The notes beneath the pieces are model-generated. The model saw nothing but the letters and a program-made list of their open reading frames with translations, searched no databases and was not told the origin of the DNA. DNA of 64,000 nucleotides. Source: Paraplanobispora siamensis. GTDB lineage: Bacteria; Actinomycetota; Actinomycetes; Streptosporangiales; Streptosporangiaceae. This document shows, one piece after another, positions 7,445-14,607 of this stretch. The stretch spans positions 1 through 64,000 of the forward strand of contig NZ_BOOJ01000075.1 in the NCBI RefSeq assembly GCF_016863175.1. The letters run 5' to 3'. Made by a program: the position numbers and the translations under genes. The stretch's first letter is position 1, and every line of letters begins with the position of its first letter.

Positions 7445-8278
7445 TTGCCCAACGATTTCAACCAGCAGGTCATCGAAGAGTTCCGCGCCAACGGCGGGCG
7501 CGTCGGCGGCTACTTCGAGGGGAGCCGCCTGCTGCTGCTGACCACCACCGGAGCGCGCTCCGGTGCCCCGCACACCGTCCCGCTCGGGTATCTGCCCGAC
7601 GGCGGCGAACGGGTCCTGGTCATCGCCTCGGCCGGAGGCGCGCCGAAGGACCCGGCCTGGTTCCACAACCTGGTGGCCGATCCCGAGGTCACGGTCGAGG
7701 ACGGCGTCTTCACCTACCAGGCGCGGGCCGTCGTCCTGCGGGGCGAGGAGCGCGACCGCGTCTTCGCCCGCGCGGTCGAGGCCGACCCCGCCTGGGGCGA
7801 CTACGAGACCAGGGCGGGGCGCGCCCTGCCCGTGGTCGCCCTGCACCAGACCGCGGGCGGCCCGCCGAGCGCGACGTCGTGGGGAGCGGCGCTCAAGCTG
7901 GTCCACGACGCCTTCCGCCGGGAGCTGGCCCTGATCCGCAAGGAGGTCGCCGAGGCGGGCCCCGGCCTCGGCGCCCAGCTCAGGGTGAACTGCCTGACCC
8001 TCTGCCAGGGGCTGCACAACCACCACACCGGCGAGGACACCATGATGTTCCCCTCGCTCGGCGAGCGCCGTCCCGACCTCGCTCCGACCCTGGAGCGGCT
8101 GGGCCGGGAGCACGAGCAGATCGCGGCCCGCCTCGAGGAGCTGCAGAAGGTCCTGTCCGCCGGGGACGCGGACTCCTCGACGCTGCTCCCCGAGGTCGAG
8201 CGGCTCATCGACGAGCTGGAGCGTCACCTGGACTACGAGGAGGAACAGCTGATCCCGGTCCTCGACGGGCACGCCTGA
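7445..8278 (+). CDS. Deazaflavin (F420)-dependent nitroreductase-family domain fused to a hemerythrin HHE domain
   Basis: A 277-residue two-domain protein. Residues 1-140 match the DDN family of F420-binding split-barrel oxidoreductases (FEGSRLLLLTTTGARSG, then DPAWFHNLVADPEV). Residues 148-277 form a hemerythrin-like four-helix bundle with iron ligands in HDAFRREL, HNHHTGEDTMMF, EHEQI and HLDYEEEQLIPVL. The fusion suggests an F420H2-linked reduction tied to oxygen, nitric oxide or iron sensing (inference). TTG at 7445 is the likely start, after AAGAGAAAG; no ATG or GTG lies near the conserved N-terminus. A strong inverted repeat at 8294-8338 ends the unit. Confidence 0.88.
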   Translation: MPNDFNQQVIEEFRANGGRVGGYFEGSRLLLLTTTGARSGAPHTVPLGYLPDGGERVLVIASAGGAPKDPAWFHNLVADPEVTVEDGVFTYQARAVVLRGEERDRVFARAVEADPAWGDYETRAGRALPVVALHQTAGGPPSATSWGAALKLVHDAFRRELALIRKEVAEAGPGLGAQLRVNCLTLCQGLHNHHTGEDTMMFPSLGERRPDLAPTLERLGREHEQIAARLEELQKVLSAGDADSSTLLPEVERLIDELERHLDYEEEQLIPVLDGHA

Positions 8279-8293
8279 CATCGGGCGCGCGGC

Positions 8294-8338
8294 GCTGTGG
8301 CCGTACGGCCCGCACGGTGCGGGCCGTACGGCCACAGC
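8294..8338. terminator. Perfect 22-bp inverted repeat, bidirectional terminator
   Basis: Two perfectly complementary 22-base arms, beginning GCTGTGGCCGTACGG, flank a single central base, with no T-tract. It lies between convergent genes (reductase-hemerythrin and HxlR). Such U-less hairpins are common terminators in high-GC actinomycetes. Confidence 0.8.
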
Positions 8339-8392
8339 GACCGGGACCGCCGGAGCGGGGATGCCGGAGCCGGGACCTCGGAGCACCGGAGC

Positions 8393-8448
8393 GAGGGCGT
8401 CAGAGTGAGGGCGTCAGAGTGAGGGCGTCAGAGTGGGGGCGTCAGAGC
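8393..8448. repeat. 14-bp tandem repeat (4 copies) spanning the HxlR stop codon
   Basis: Four head-to-tail copies of GAGGGCGTCAGAGT, the last one diverged. On the minus strand each unit contains CTCTGA, and the real stop codon of the HxlR gene is the one in the last copy. Because 14 is not a multiple of three, the duplicated TGA codons occupy all three frames. Confidence 0.9.
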
Positions 8449-8819
8449 GCCGGGGCGGCCGGGAGCCCGCGGTCGCCGGGGGCGTCCGGGTCCTCGGCGT
8501 GGGCCGCCGCCCACGCGCATATCGCGGCCAGCGGCTCCCGCAGGGTCATGCCCAGGCCGGTCAGCGCGTACTCGACGTGCTGGGGCGCGCTGTCCTTGAG
8601 CACCCGCCGCTCGACCAGCCCGTCGGCCTCCACGCCGCGCAGCGTCTCGGTCAGGACCTTCTGGGTGATGCCCGGCAGCCTGCGGCGCAGTCCGGCATGG
8701 CGCTGGGGGCCGGCCAGCAGCGCGTAGATCACCAGCACCCGCCACTTGGCGGCCAGCCGCTCCAGCGCCCGGCGGGTCGCGCAGCTCTCCTGGAGCACGT
8801 CCGGGATCACCGGGGTCAT
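8442..8819 (-). CDS. HxlR-family transcriptional regulator
   Basis: A 125-residue winged-helix protein: CATRRALERLAAKWRVLVIYALLAGPQRHAGLRRRLPGITQKVLTETLRGVEADGLVERR is the HxlR core, with a cysteine at the N-terminal end as in redox-sensing members. It starts at ATG 8819 after GGAGAGGCGCG. It is divergent from the metallo-beta-lactamase-fold gene at 8959, the common arrangement in which an HxlR protein controls the neighbouring enzyme. The ligand is unknown; thiol oxidation or electrophile sensing is possible because of the cysteine. Confidence 0.9.
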   Translation of the reverse strand: MTPVIPDVLQESCATRRALERLAAKWRVLVIYALLAGPQRHAGLRRRLPGITQKVLTETLRGVEADGLVERRVLKDSAPQHVEYALTGLGMTLREPLAAICAWAAAHAEDPDAPGDRGLPAAPAL

Positions 8820-8958
8820 CGCGCCTCTCCGTCGTCGTCGCTCCGTCGTCGTCTCGGGGCCGCGCCGGGCATGGGCACCGGAAAGTGCCTTCTGCCCGGC
8901 GGCCGCGCTCCAGCCTAACGTCGGGGTCCCCGATGACGCGCGAAAGGATCTCCCCGTC

Positions 8959-9795
8959 GTGACCGATCTCAGAATCCACACCCACACCGCCGCCGAGGCG
9001 GGCATCTTCGCCAACAGCTACCTGCTGGAGAGCGGGGAGGGGGTGGTGCTGGTGGACGCCAACCTGCTGGTGTCGGACGCGAAGGCGCTGGCGGCCCGGC
9101 TGGCCGCGTTGCGCAAGCCGTTGCTGGCGGCGTTCGTGACGCACGCTCATCCCGACCACTTCAACGGCCTGCCGTACGTGGCCGGTGAGCAGGTGCCGGT
9201 CTACGCCGCCAAGGCCGTCGCCGAGACGATCGCCGAGATCGCGGTCCCGAAGCGGGAGCAGTGGCGGCCGATGTACGGCGACGAGTGGCCGGACGCCTAC
9301 CGGGTGCCCGAGCATCCCCTGGCGCCGGGGGAGACCGTCGAGGTCGCCGGGCTGCGGATCGAGGTGCACGCCCTGGGGGCGGCCGAGAGCCACGCCGACT
9401 CCTATCTCCTCGTCCACGCCGGTGCGCGGCGGGCGGCCTTCATCGGCGACGTCGCCTTCGACGGGACGCACTCCTACACCGCCGACGGGCACACCGGCGC
9501 GTGGCTGGAGGTGCTGGACCGGCTGGCCGGCGAGCTGGACGGCGTGCGCCTGTACCCCGGTCACGGGGCGCCCCACGACACCGGGCTCCTGGCCGGGCAG
9601 CGGCGTTACCTGCTGATGTACCGGGAGGCGGTGCGCAGGATCTCCGGGGGCGCCGACCACCTCACCGAGGCGCAGAAACAGGAGCTGACCGGGGTGATGA
9701 CCCGCTTCCTGCCGGGCGCTCCGCTGGAGTGGCTGGTCGGCCTGGGGGCCGACGCCGTCGCCGCGGAACTGGCCGCGCGGCCCGGCGACGGCTGA
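8959..9795 (+). CDS. MBL-fold metallohydrolase
   Basis: A 278-residue metallo-beta-lactamase-fold enzyme with the zinc motif THAHPDH at residues 61-67, a further ligand region in AESHADSYLL, FIGDVAF (bridging aspartate) and the final histidine in YPGHGAPHD. This pattern fits the broad glyoxalase II/lactonase-like group rather than a true beta-lactamase. GTG at 8959 was chosen because it directly precedes the first strand and follows AAAGGA. It is divergent from the HxlR regulator, which probably controls it. The substrate is not predictable. Confidence 0.88.
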   Translation: MTDLRIHTHTAAEAGIFANSYLLESGEGVVLVDANLLVSDAKALAARLAALRKPLLAAFVTHAHPDHFNGLPYVAGEQVPVYAAKAVAETIAEIAVPKREQWRPMYGDEWPDAYRVPEHPLAPGETVEVAGLRIEVHALGAAESHADSYLLVHAGARRAAFIGDVAFDGTHSYTADGHTGAWLEVLDRLAGELDGVRLYPGHGAPHDTGLLAGQRRYLLMYREAVRRISGGADHLTEAQKQELTGVMTRFLPGAPLEWLVGLGADAVAAELAARPGDG

Positions 9796-9870
9796 GCCGC
9801 GGGGAGGGCGGAGCGGCGGCGTGGCCGGGCGCGGTCATGAGGAGAGAACGCGGGCGGGCGCCGGCGCCGG

Positions 9871-10098
9871 TCAGGCGCTCTGCCGGGTGCGCCACCGGGC
9901 GAGGATCTCCCGGTCGGAGGCGCGCTCGGCGGGCTCCTGGCGCAGCTGCTCCTCCTCGCTGCGGGCCAGGGGCAGCCACGAGGCGTATTCGGGGTCGCCG
10001 GGGGCGATGTCACGGGTGCCGTCGAGCGTAACGCCGTCGGCCAGCGTGGTCGTGGTGGGGACGCGGAGAGCGCCGCCCGGCAGTTTGGTCACCCGCAT
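9871..10098 (-). CDS. Small hypothetical protein
   Basis: A 75-residue protein beginning MRVTKLPGGALRVPTT. A short beta-rich N-terminus is followed by a charged helical C-terminus (RSEEEQLRQEPAERASDREILARW). The ATG has a good ribosome site (GGAAAGGAC) and the reading frame has the expected third-position GC. It lies about 115 bp downstream of the metallopeptidase gene on the same strand and may be co-transcribed. I do not recognise a family, and no signal peptide or membrane segment is visible. Confidence 0.6.
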   Translation of the reverse strand: MRVTKLPGGALRVPTTTTLADGVTLDGTRDIAPGDPEYASWLPLARSEEEQLRQEPAERASDREILARWRTRQSA

Positions 10099-10214
10099 GG
10101 CCCTGTCCTTTCCGCAGTCGATCCCACCGGTCCCGGCTCAGCATAGTCGCCGGGTCGCGGGGGAGGCCAAAAAGGCGCTGCCCGTCGATGTCCCTTCAGT
10201 CCTGTCCTGCCCCG

Positions 10215-10841
10215 TCAGCCGATGCCGTACCGGCCGGCCATCCAGTGATAGATCTCCTCGGCCGCCGCCTCGTCCTCGACCAGGCCGATCAGCCGGGTCA
10301 CCCGCCGGGTGAGGACGCAGGCGAAGGACTCGGCGAACAGCTCGCCGGCGTCCTGGCGGTAGGGCGGGTGCAGGTACGGGCCCCTGCGGGAGTGCAGCCT
10401 GCTCCACCACTCCGAGCCGGAGGGCCTGTCCTCCATGTGGTCCACGGCGTGCCCCAGCTCGTGCCCGCAGACCGACACGGACGGCGAGGGCGCGCTGCCC
10501 ACGCCGATCCGGCGCCTCCGGGGGTCGTACACCCCGGACGAGCGCTCCCACGCCCCCGCCTGCACGGGCAGCGGCACGCCCCGGAGCCAGTCGAAGCCGG
10601 GGAGGTCCGGGACGGCTCCGGGGCCGATGACGACGCCGCCGCTCAGGTGGCCGGCCAGCCGTACGGCCAGGGCGCGGGGCAGGGCCGACAGGGTCAGGAC
10701 CGCCAGGAGCGTCTCCGCAGGGGGGAAGGTGCCGGGGTCCCAGTGGCGCCTCAGACGGGGCTCCAGGGGGCCGACGTGCAGCCAGCCCGGACGTCCTGTG
10801 CTGTGGTCGGCCACTGCGGCGGCGTCCTCCTGCGCTGTCAC
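10215..10841 (-). CDS. Anthrax-lethal-factor-like (ATLF) zinc metallopeptidase-domain protein
   Basis: A 208-residue protein with the zincin motif HELGH at residues 127-131 and a downstream AGELFAESFA stretch (167-171) that supplies the likely third ligand, a glutamate. That spacing and the ELFAE motif match the lethal-factor-like metalloendopeptidase group. The N-terminal 100 residues contain a short helical region (LLAVLTLSALPRALAVRL). No signal peptide is evident. Unlike toxin relatives there is no translocation domain, so a housekeeping or spore-linked intracellular protease is possible. Start GTG 10841 is uncertain. An AT-rich regulatory stretch lies upstream. Confidence 0.7.
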   Translation of the reverse strand: MTAQEDAAAVADHSTGRPGWLHVGPLEPRLRRHWDPGTFPPAETLLAVLTLSALPRALAVRLAGHLSGGVVIGPGAVPDLPGFDWLRGVPLPVQAGAWERSSGVYDPRRRRIGVGSAPSPSVSVCGHELGHAVDHMEDRPSGSEWWSRLHSRRGPYLHPPYRQDAGELFAESFACVLTRRVTRLIGLVEDEAAAEEIYHWMAGRYGIG

Positions 10842-10889
10842 ATCGGATCGGCCCGGGAAACGGCCGTACGGTTCGCCGTGAACGGCGAC

Positions 10890-10939
10890 AGGTTGTTAAT
10901 CTACACTGTAAAGGCATTCTTCCAGAAGAAATCCAGAAA
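10890..10939. promoter_or_regulatory. AT-rich intergenic island with TACACTGTA palindrome
   Basis: Between the ABC exporter gene and the metallopeptidase gene is a short, unusually AT-rich stretch. It contains the palindrome TACACTGTA (10902-10910) and a repeated CCAGAA. On the minus strand it lies 60-100 bases upstream of the metallopeptidase start, so it may be its promoter and operator. No regulator is assigned. Confidence 0.35.
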
Positions 10940-12847
10940 TCAATCATCCTGCTGTCCTCCGGCCTCGAGGACAAGCTCCTCGCCCCACAGGCGGCGCATT
11001 TCCGGGCAGTCGCGCAGCAGCTCGCCCAGACGGCCCCGGCCGACGACCCGGCCGCGGTCGAGCACGATGATCTGGTCGGCCCGTTCGAGCGCGGCCCGCC
11101 GGTGCGAGACCACCAGGAGCGTGCCGGGGCCGCTGCCGTCGCGGGCGGCGCCGGCGATACGGTCCCACAGCAGCCGCTCGGTCCCGGCGTCCAGCGCGGA
11201 GGACAGGTCGTCGACCACGAGCAGGTCCGGCGCCCGCACCAGCGCCCGCGCGGCGGTGGCGCGCTGGATCTGCCCGCCGGACAGCCGCACTCCGCGGGGC
11301 CCGACGACCGTGTCCAGCCCCTGCGCCATCCCGGCCAGGTCCCCGTCCAGCACCGCCAGCTCCAGCGCGGCGTCCAGGCGCTCCCCGGACCGGCCGAGCA
11401 GCAGGTTCTCCCGCAGCGACGCCGACAGCAGCCGGGGGACCTGCCCGGCGTAGGCGGCCCGGCCCGGGACCAGGAACGTCCCGGGATCGGCGACGCGGCG
11501 GCCGTTCCAGGTGATCGTCCCTGAGTCGAGGGGCACCAGGCCGAGCAGGGCGCGCACCAGGGTCGTCTTGCCCGACCCGACGGCGCCGGTGACCACGGTG
11601 AACGACCCCCGTTCGATCCGCAGGTCGACCCCGCGCAGGCCGCGGCCGTTCCCGCCGAACCGCACGGTCAGCCCGCGACCCTCGACGGCGTCGAGGGGGT
11701 CGTCGTGTTCCGGCGGGGGTACGGCGGGCGGCGGCTCGCCGCGGAACCAGACGGCGGTGTCCCGGGTCAGGTCGCGGGAGTCCTCGTGCGGGGCCATCAG
11801 CCGGCTGAGCCGCCCGGTGGCGACCACGGCCCGCGGCAGGCGGTGGAGCACCACGCCGATGGTGCGCGGCAGCGCCGTCAGCCAGCTGACGTAGGTGGTG
11901 AACAGCGCCAGGTCGCCCACCGTGAAGTCGCCGCTGCGCATCGCCGGGGCGGCGAGCAACAGGACCAGGCCGATGCCGATCTCGACGGTCGCGCCGGTCG
12001 TGCTCTCCATCAGGCCGGTGGCCAGCCGGTCCTTGACGGCGGCCGCGCGCCGCCTGCGGTTGTGCTCGCGCAGGCGTTCCAGCGCGGCCTCCTCGGCCCC
12101 GGCGGTCTTGATCGCCAGGATGCCGCCGAAGATCTCGCCGATGGAGGCGGTGACGGCCGCGCCGAGCGTCCTGGCGTGAAGGTGCAGCCGCCGTACCGCC
12201 TCGTTCGCCAGCCGGCTGACGACGCCGACCGCGATCATCGGCACGACGAGCACCACAGTGATGACGGGGTCGATCGACCCCATGATCGCCAGAGCCGCGA
12301 CGCCGAACAGCGTCGCACCGGCCAGGGAGACGCTCTCGTCGGCGAAGTCGACCAGGTCGCCCACGTCGTCGCGGAAACGCGAGACGGACTCTCCCGTGGA
12401 GTGCGGCAACCGGGCCGCGGCGGGGCCGCGCGCGGTGAGGAGCGAGCGCAGCACGTTGGCACGCAGGACGGTCGCCGCGGCGTTCCACCAGTAGTCCCCG
12501 TACGACCAGGCGACGACGATCGTCAGGCCGCGGACCGCCTCCGCGCCCACGAACGCCGCGCACAACCACAGCGACTGTTCCAGATCGGCGGCGCGGTGCC
12601 CGCCGATCTGGTCGAAGAGCCGCTGCAGCAGCAGTCCGCCGCCGATCGGGATGACGGCGGCCGGCATCCACAGCAGGGCGCCGACCAGATAGCGGCGCAG
12701 GTCGAAACCGGCCAGCCGGGCCGCGACCCGCAGAGCGCGCCGCACCTGGCCGCCCTCGCCCGGCCGGGCCTCCGCGGGTCTCGCCTGATCATCCTCTCCG
12801 CGTCCCGTCTCACCGCCCTCACCGGGACGGATCTCGCCGGAGTTCAT
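10940..12847 (-). CDS. ABC exporter half-transporter (second subunit, altered Walker B)
   Basis: A 635-residue fused membrane plus ATPase half-transporter: six membrane segments (about residues 45-340), then a nucleotide-binding domain with Walker A GAVGSGKTT, signature LSGGQ and Walker B LLVVDDLSSALD. The usual catalytic glutamate after Walker B is aspartate here, as in degenerate sites of heterodimeric exporters. The H-loop VVSHR is intact. The start overlaps the stop of the upstream half-transporter by 4 bp (ATGA), so the two subunits are translationally coupled. It is the third gene of the OtrA-like operon and is likely a drug exporter. Confidence 0.92.
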   Translation of the reverse strand: MNSGEIRPGEGGETGRGEDDQARPAEARPGEGGQVRRALRVAARLAGFDLRRYLVGALLWMPAAVIPIGGGLLLQRLFDQIGGHRAADLEQSLWLCAAFVGAEAVRGLTIVVAWSYGDYWWNAAATVLRANVLRSLLTARGPAAARLPHSTGESVSRFRDDVGDLVDFADESVSLAGATLFGVAALAIMGSIDPVITVVLVVPMIAVGVVSRLANEAVRRLHLHARTLGAAVTASIGEIFGGILAIKTAGAEEAALERLREHNRRRRAAAVKDRLATGLMESTTGATVEIGIGLVLLLAAPAMRSGDFTVGDLALFTTYVSWLTALPRTIGVVLHRLPRAVVATGRLSRLMAPHEDSRDLTRDTAVWFRGEPPPAVPPPEHDDPLDAVEGRGLTVRFGGNGRGLRGVDLRIERGSFTVVTGAVGSGKTTLVRALLGLVPLDSGTITWNGRRVADPGTFLVPGRAAYAGQVPRLLSASLRENLLLGRSGERLDAALELAVLDGDLAGMAQGLDTVVGPRGVRLSGGQIQRATAARALVRAPDLLVVDDLSSALDAGTERLLWDRIAGAARDGSGPGTLLVVSHRRAALERADQIIVLDRGRVVGRGRLGELLRDCPEMRRLWGEELVLEAGGQQDD

Positions 12848-14604
12848 CGGGCCACCCCGGCAAGGCGCAGCATGCGGGCGAAGCGGCTGTCCGGGTCGGC
12901 GGCGAGGTCCTCGCGGCCGTACTCGAGGATCCGGCCCTCGCCGACGACGGCGACCTCGTCCACCCGGGACAGGGAGGACAGCCGGTGCGCGATGAGCACC
13001 GCGGTCCGGCCGGTGAGCAGCCGCTCGACGCTCTGCTCGATCCGGTGCTCGGTGGCCGGGTCGAGCCGGCTGGAGGGCTCGTCCAGCACGACGAGCCCTG
13101 GGTCGGCGAGGAAGGCCCGCGCGAGCGCCAGCAGTTGTGCCTCACCGGCGGAGACGTCAGCGGGGCCGCCCAGCACGGTGTCGAGCCCCTGGGGCAGGCC
13201 GGCCAGCCAGAGGCCGAGGCCGACCTCGGCCAGGACCTCGCGAAGCCGGTCGTCGCCGGTCGAGGGCCGGAAGAGCGTCAGATTGTCGCGGACACTGGCG
13301 GCGAACAGCTGCACGTCCTGGGTGACGACGCAGATCCTCCGGCGGATCGAGGCGGGGTCGGCCTCCCGCAGGTCCAGCCCGCCGACCCGGACGACGCCCT
13401 CGACGGGGTCGTACAGGCGCAGCACCAGCCGGGCGATGGTCGTCTTGCCGCTGCCGGTACGGCTCACCAGGCCGAGCCTCTCGCCGGGCGCCAGGCGGAG
13501 GGTGACGTCCGACAGGACCTTCTCCCCGCCCTCCCCGCCCTCCCCGTCGTAGGCGAAGCCCACACCGTCGAGCCGCAGACCGAGCGGGCCGGTCGCGGGC
13601 AGCGGGCGGGGATCGGCGGGCGAGGGCAGCGTCCGGGGCTCGGCCAGCAGGGCGCCGATGCGCGCGATGCCGGCCAGCGCCGTCTGGTACCGCCTGAGCT
13701 GGTCGATCAGCCGCTCGAACGGGGCGCGCACCATCAGCGTGTACTGGAACAGCAGGACGGCGGTGCCGACCGTGACGATCCCGGACATCCGGCCCCAGGC
13801 GGCCAGCCCGAGCGCGATGGCGGTCCCGGCCGCGAAGGCCACGCCCGTGCCCGCCAGCAGGCTGCTGCCGACCCGGTCGCTGCGGAACTCCGCCCGGTGC
13901 AGGGCGGCGGCGGACTGGTGGAAGCGCCTGACGGAGTGCTCGCCCGCGCCGTTGGCGCGGATGTCCTCGACCGCGGTCAGCCGCTCCTCCAGGCCGCCGA
14001 ACAGCGTCGCGTGCTCCTGGCGCGCGCGGGCGGCCGAGGGGACGGCGAGCCGCTGGGCGCGGGCCATGCCGTACCCGATCAGCGCGCAGTAGGCCGCCAG
14101 TGCGCCGCCCAGGCGCGGATCGACGGTGGACACGATGACGAGCACACCGGCCAGCAGCAGGACGCCGGCCACGACGTCCAGCAGGAACGCCACGGCGAAC
14201 TCGGCGACGGCGACCACGTCGCCGTCCACCCGCTCGATCATCTCGCCGGGCGTGCGGCGGCCGTGGAAGGCCATGTCGAGGCCGAGAGCGTGCTCGGCGA
14301 GTCTCTCCCGCAGGCGGTCGGTGCCTTCCCAGGCCAGCCGGCCGGCCAGCCAGGCGGTGAGCGTCCGGGCGGCCTGCCCCGCTACGGCGACCACGAGGTA
14401 GCCCAGAGCGATCAGCGTCAGATGGCCGGTACCGGCCCCCGCGGCGGCGTCGTCGACGAAACGGCGGGTGAACTGGGGCGCCGCCAGCGGCAGCGCCGTC
14501 GCGGCCGCGATCGCCACGGCGAGGGCCGCCGCGGAGTGCCGTCCCGGAAGCAGGGCGCGCAGAACCTGTCGCCGGGCCCGTCCGGCCCGGATGGAGTGGG
14601 CCAT
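12844..14604 (-). CDS. ABC exporter half-transporter (first subunit)
   Basis: A 586-residue half-transporter with six membrane segments (about 20-300) and an ATPase domain: Walker A RTGSGKTT, a variant signature VSAGE in place of LSGGQ, and intact Walker B plus glutamate in LVVLDEPSSRLDP, H-loop LIAHRLSSL. It pairs with the 635-residue subunit, which has the complementary defect: a canonical signature but no catalytic glutamate. Composite sites of this kind define asymmetric heterodimeric exporters. It starts 3 bp after the stop of the OtrA-like gene, so the three genes form one operon. Confidence 0.92.
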   Translation of the reverse strand: MAHSIRAGRARRQVLRALLPGRHSAAALAVAIAAATALPLAAPQFTRRFVDDAAAGAGTGHLTLIALGYLVVAVAGQAARTLTAWLAGRLAWEGTDRLRERLAEHALGLDMAFHGRRTPGEMIERVDGDVVAVAEFAVAFLLDVVAGVLLLAGVLVIVSTVDPRLGGALAAYCALIGYGMARAQRLAVPSAARARQEHATLFGGLEERLTAVEDIRANGAGEHSVRRFHQSAAALHRAEFRSDRVGSSLLAGTGVAFAAGTAIALGLAAWGRMSGIVTVGTAVLLFQYTLMVRAPFERLIDQLRRYQTALAGIARIGALLAEPRTLPSPADPRPLPATGPLGLRLDGVGFAYDGEGGEGGEKVLSDVTLRLAPGERLGLVSRTGSGKTTIARLVLRLYDPVEGVVRVGGLDLREADPASIRRRICVVTQDVQLFAASVRDNLTLFRPSTGDDRLREVLAEVGLGLWLAGLPQGLDTVLGGPADVSAGEAQLLALARAFLADPGLVVLDEPSSRLDPATEHRIEQSVERLLTGRTAVLIAHRLSSLSRVDEVAVVGEGRILEYGREDLAADPDSRFARMLRLAGVAR

Positions 14605-14607
14605 CGG

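Noticed and set aside
8959-9795. A true metallo-beta-lactamase resistance gene
   Set aside because: The zinc motif is of the general MBL fold; active-site spacing and the HxlR neighbour suit a housekeeping hydrolase.
10215-10841. A secreted toxin related to anthrax lethal factor
   Set aside because: There is no signal peptide, translocation or receptor-binding domain; only the peptidase-like domain is shared.
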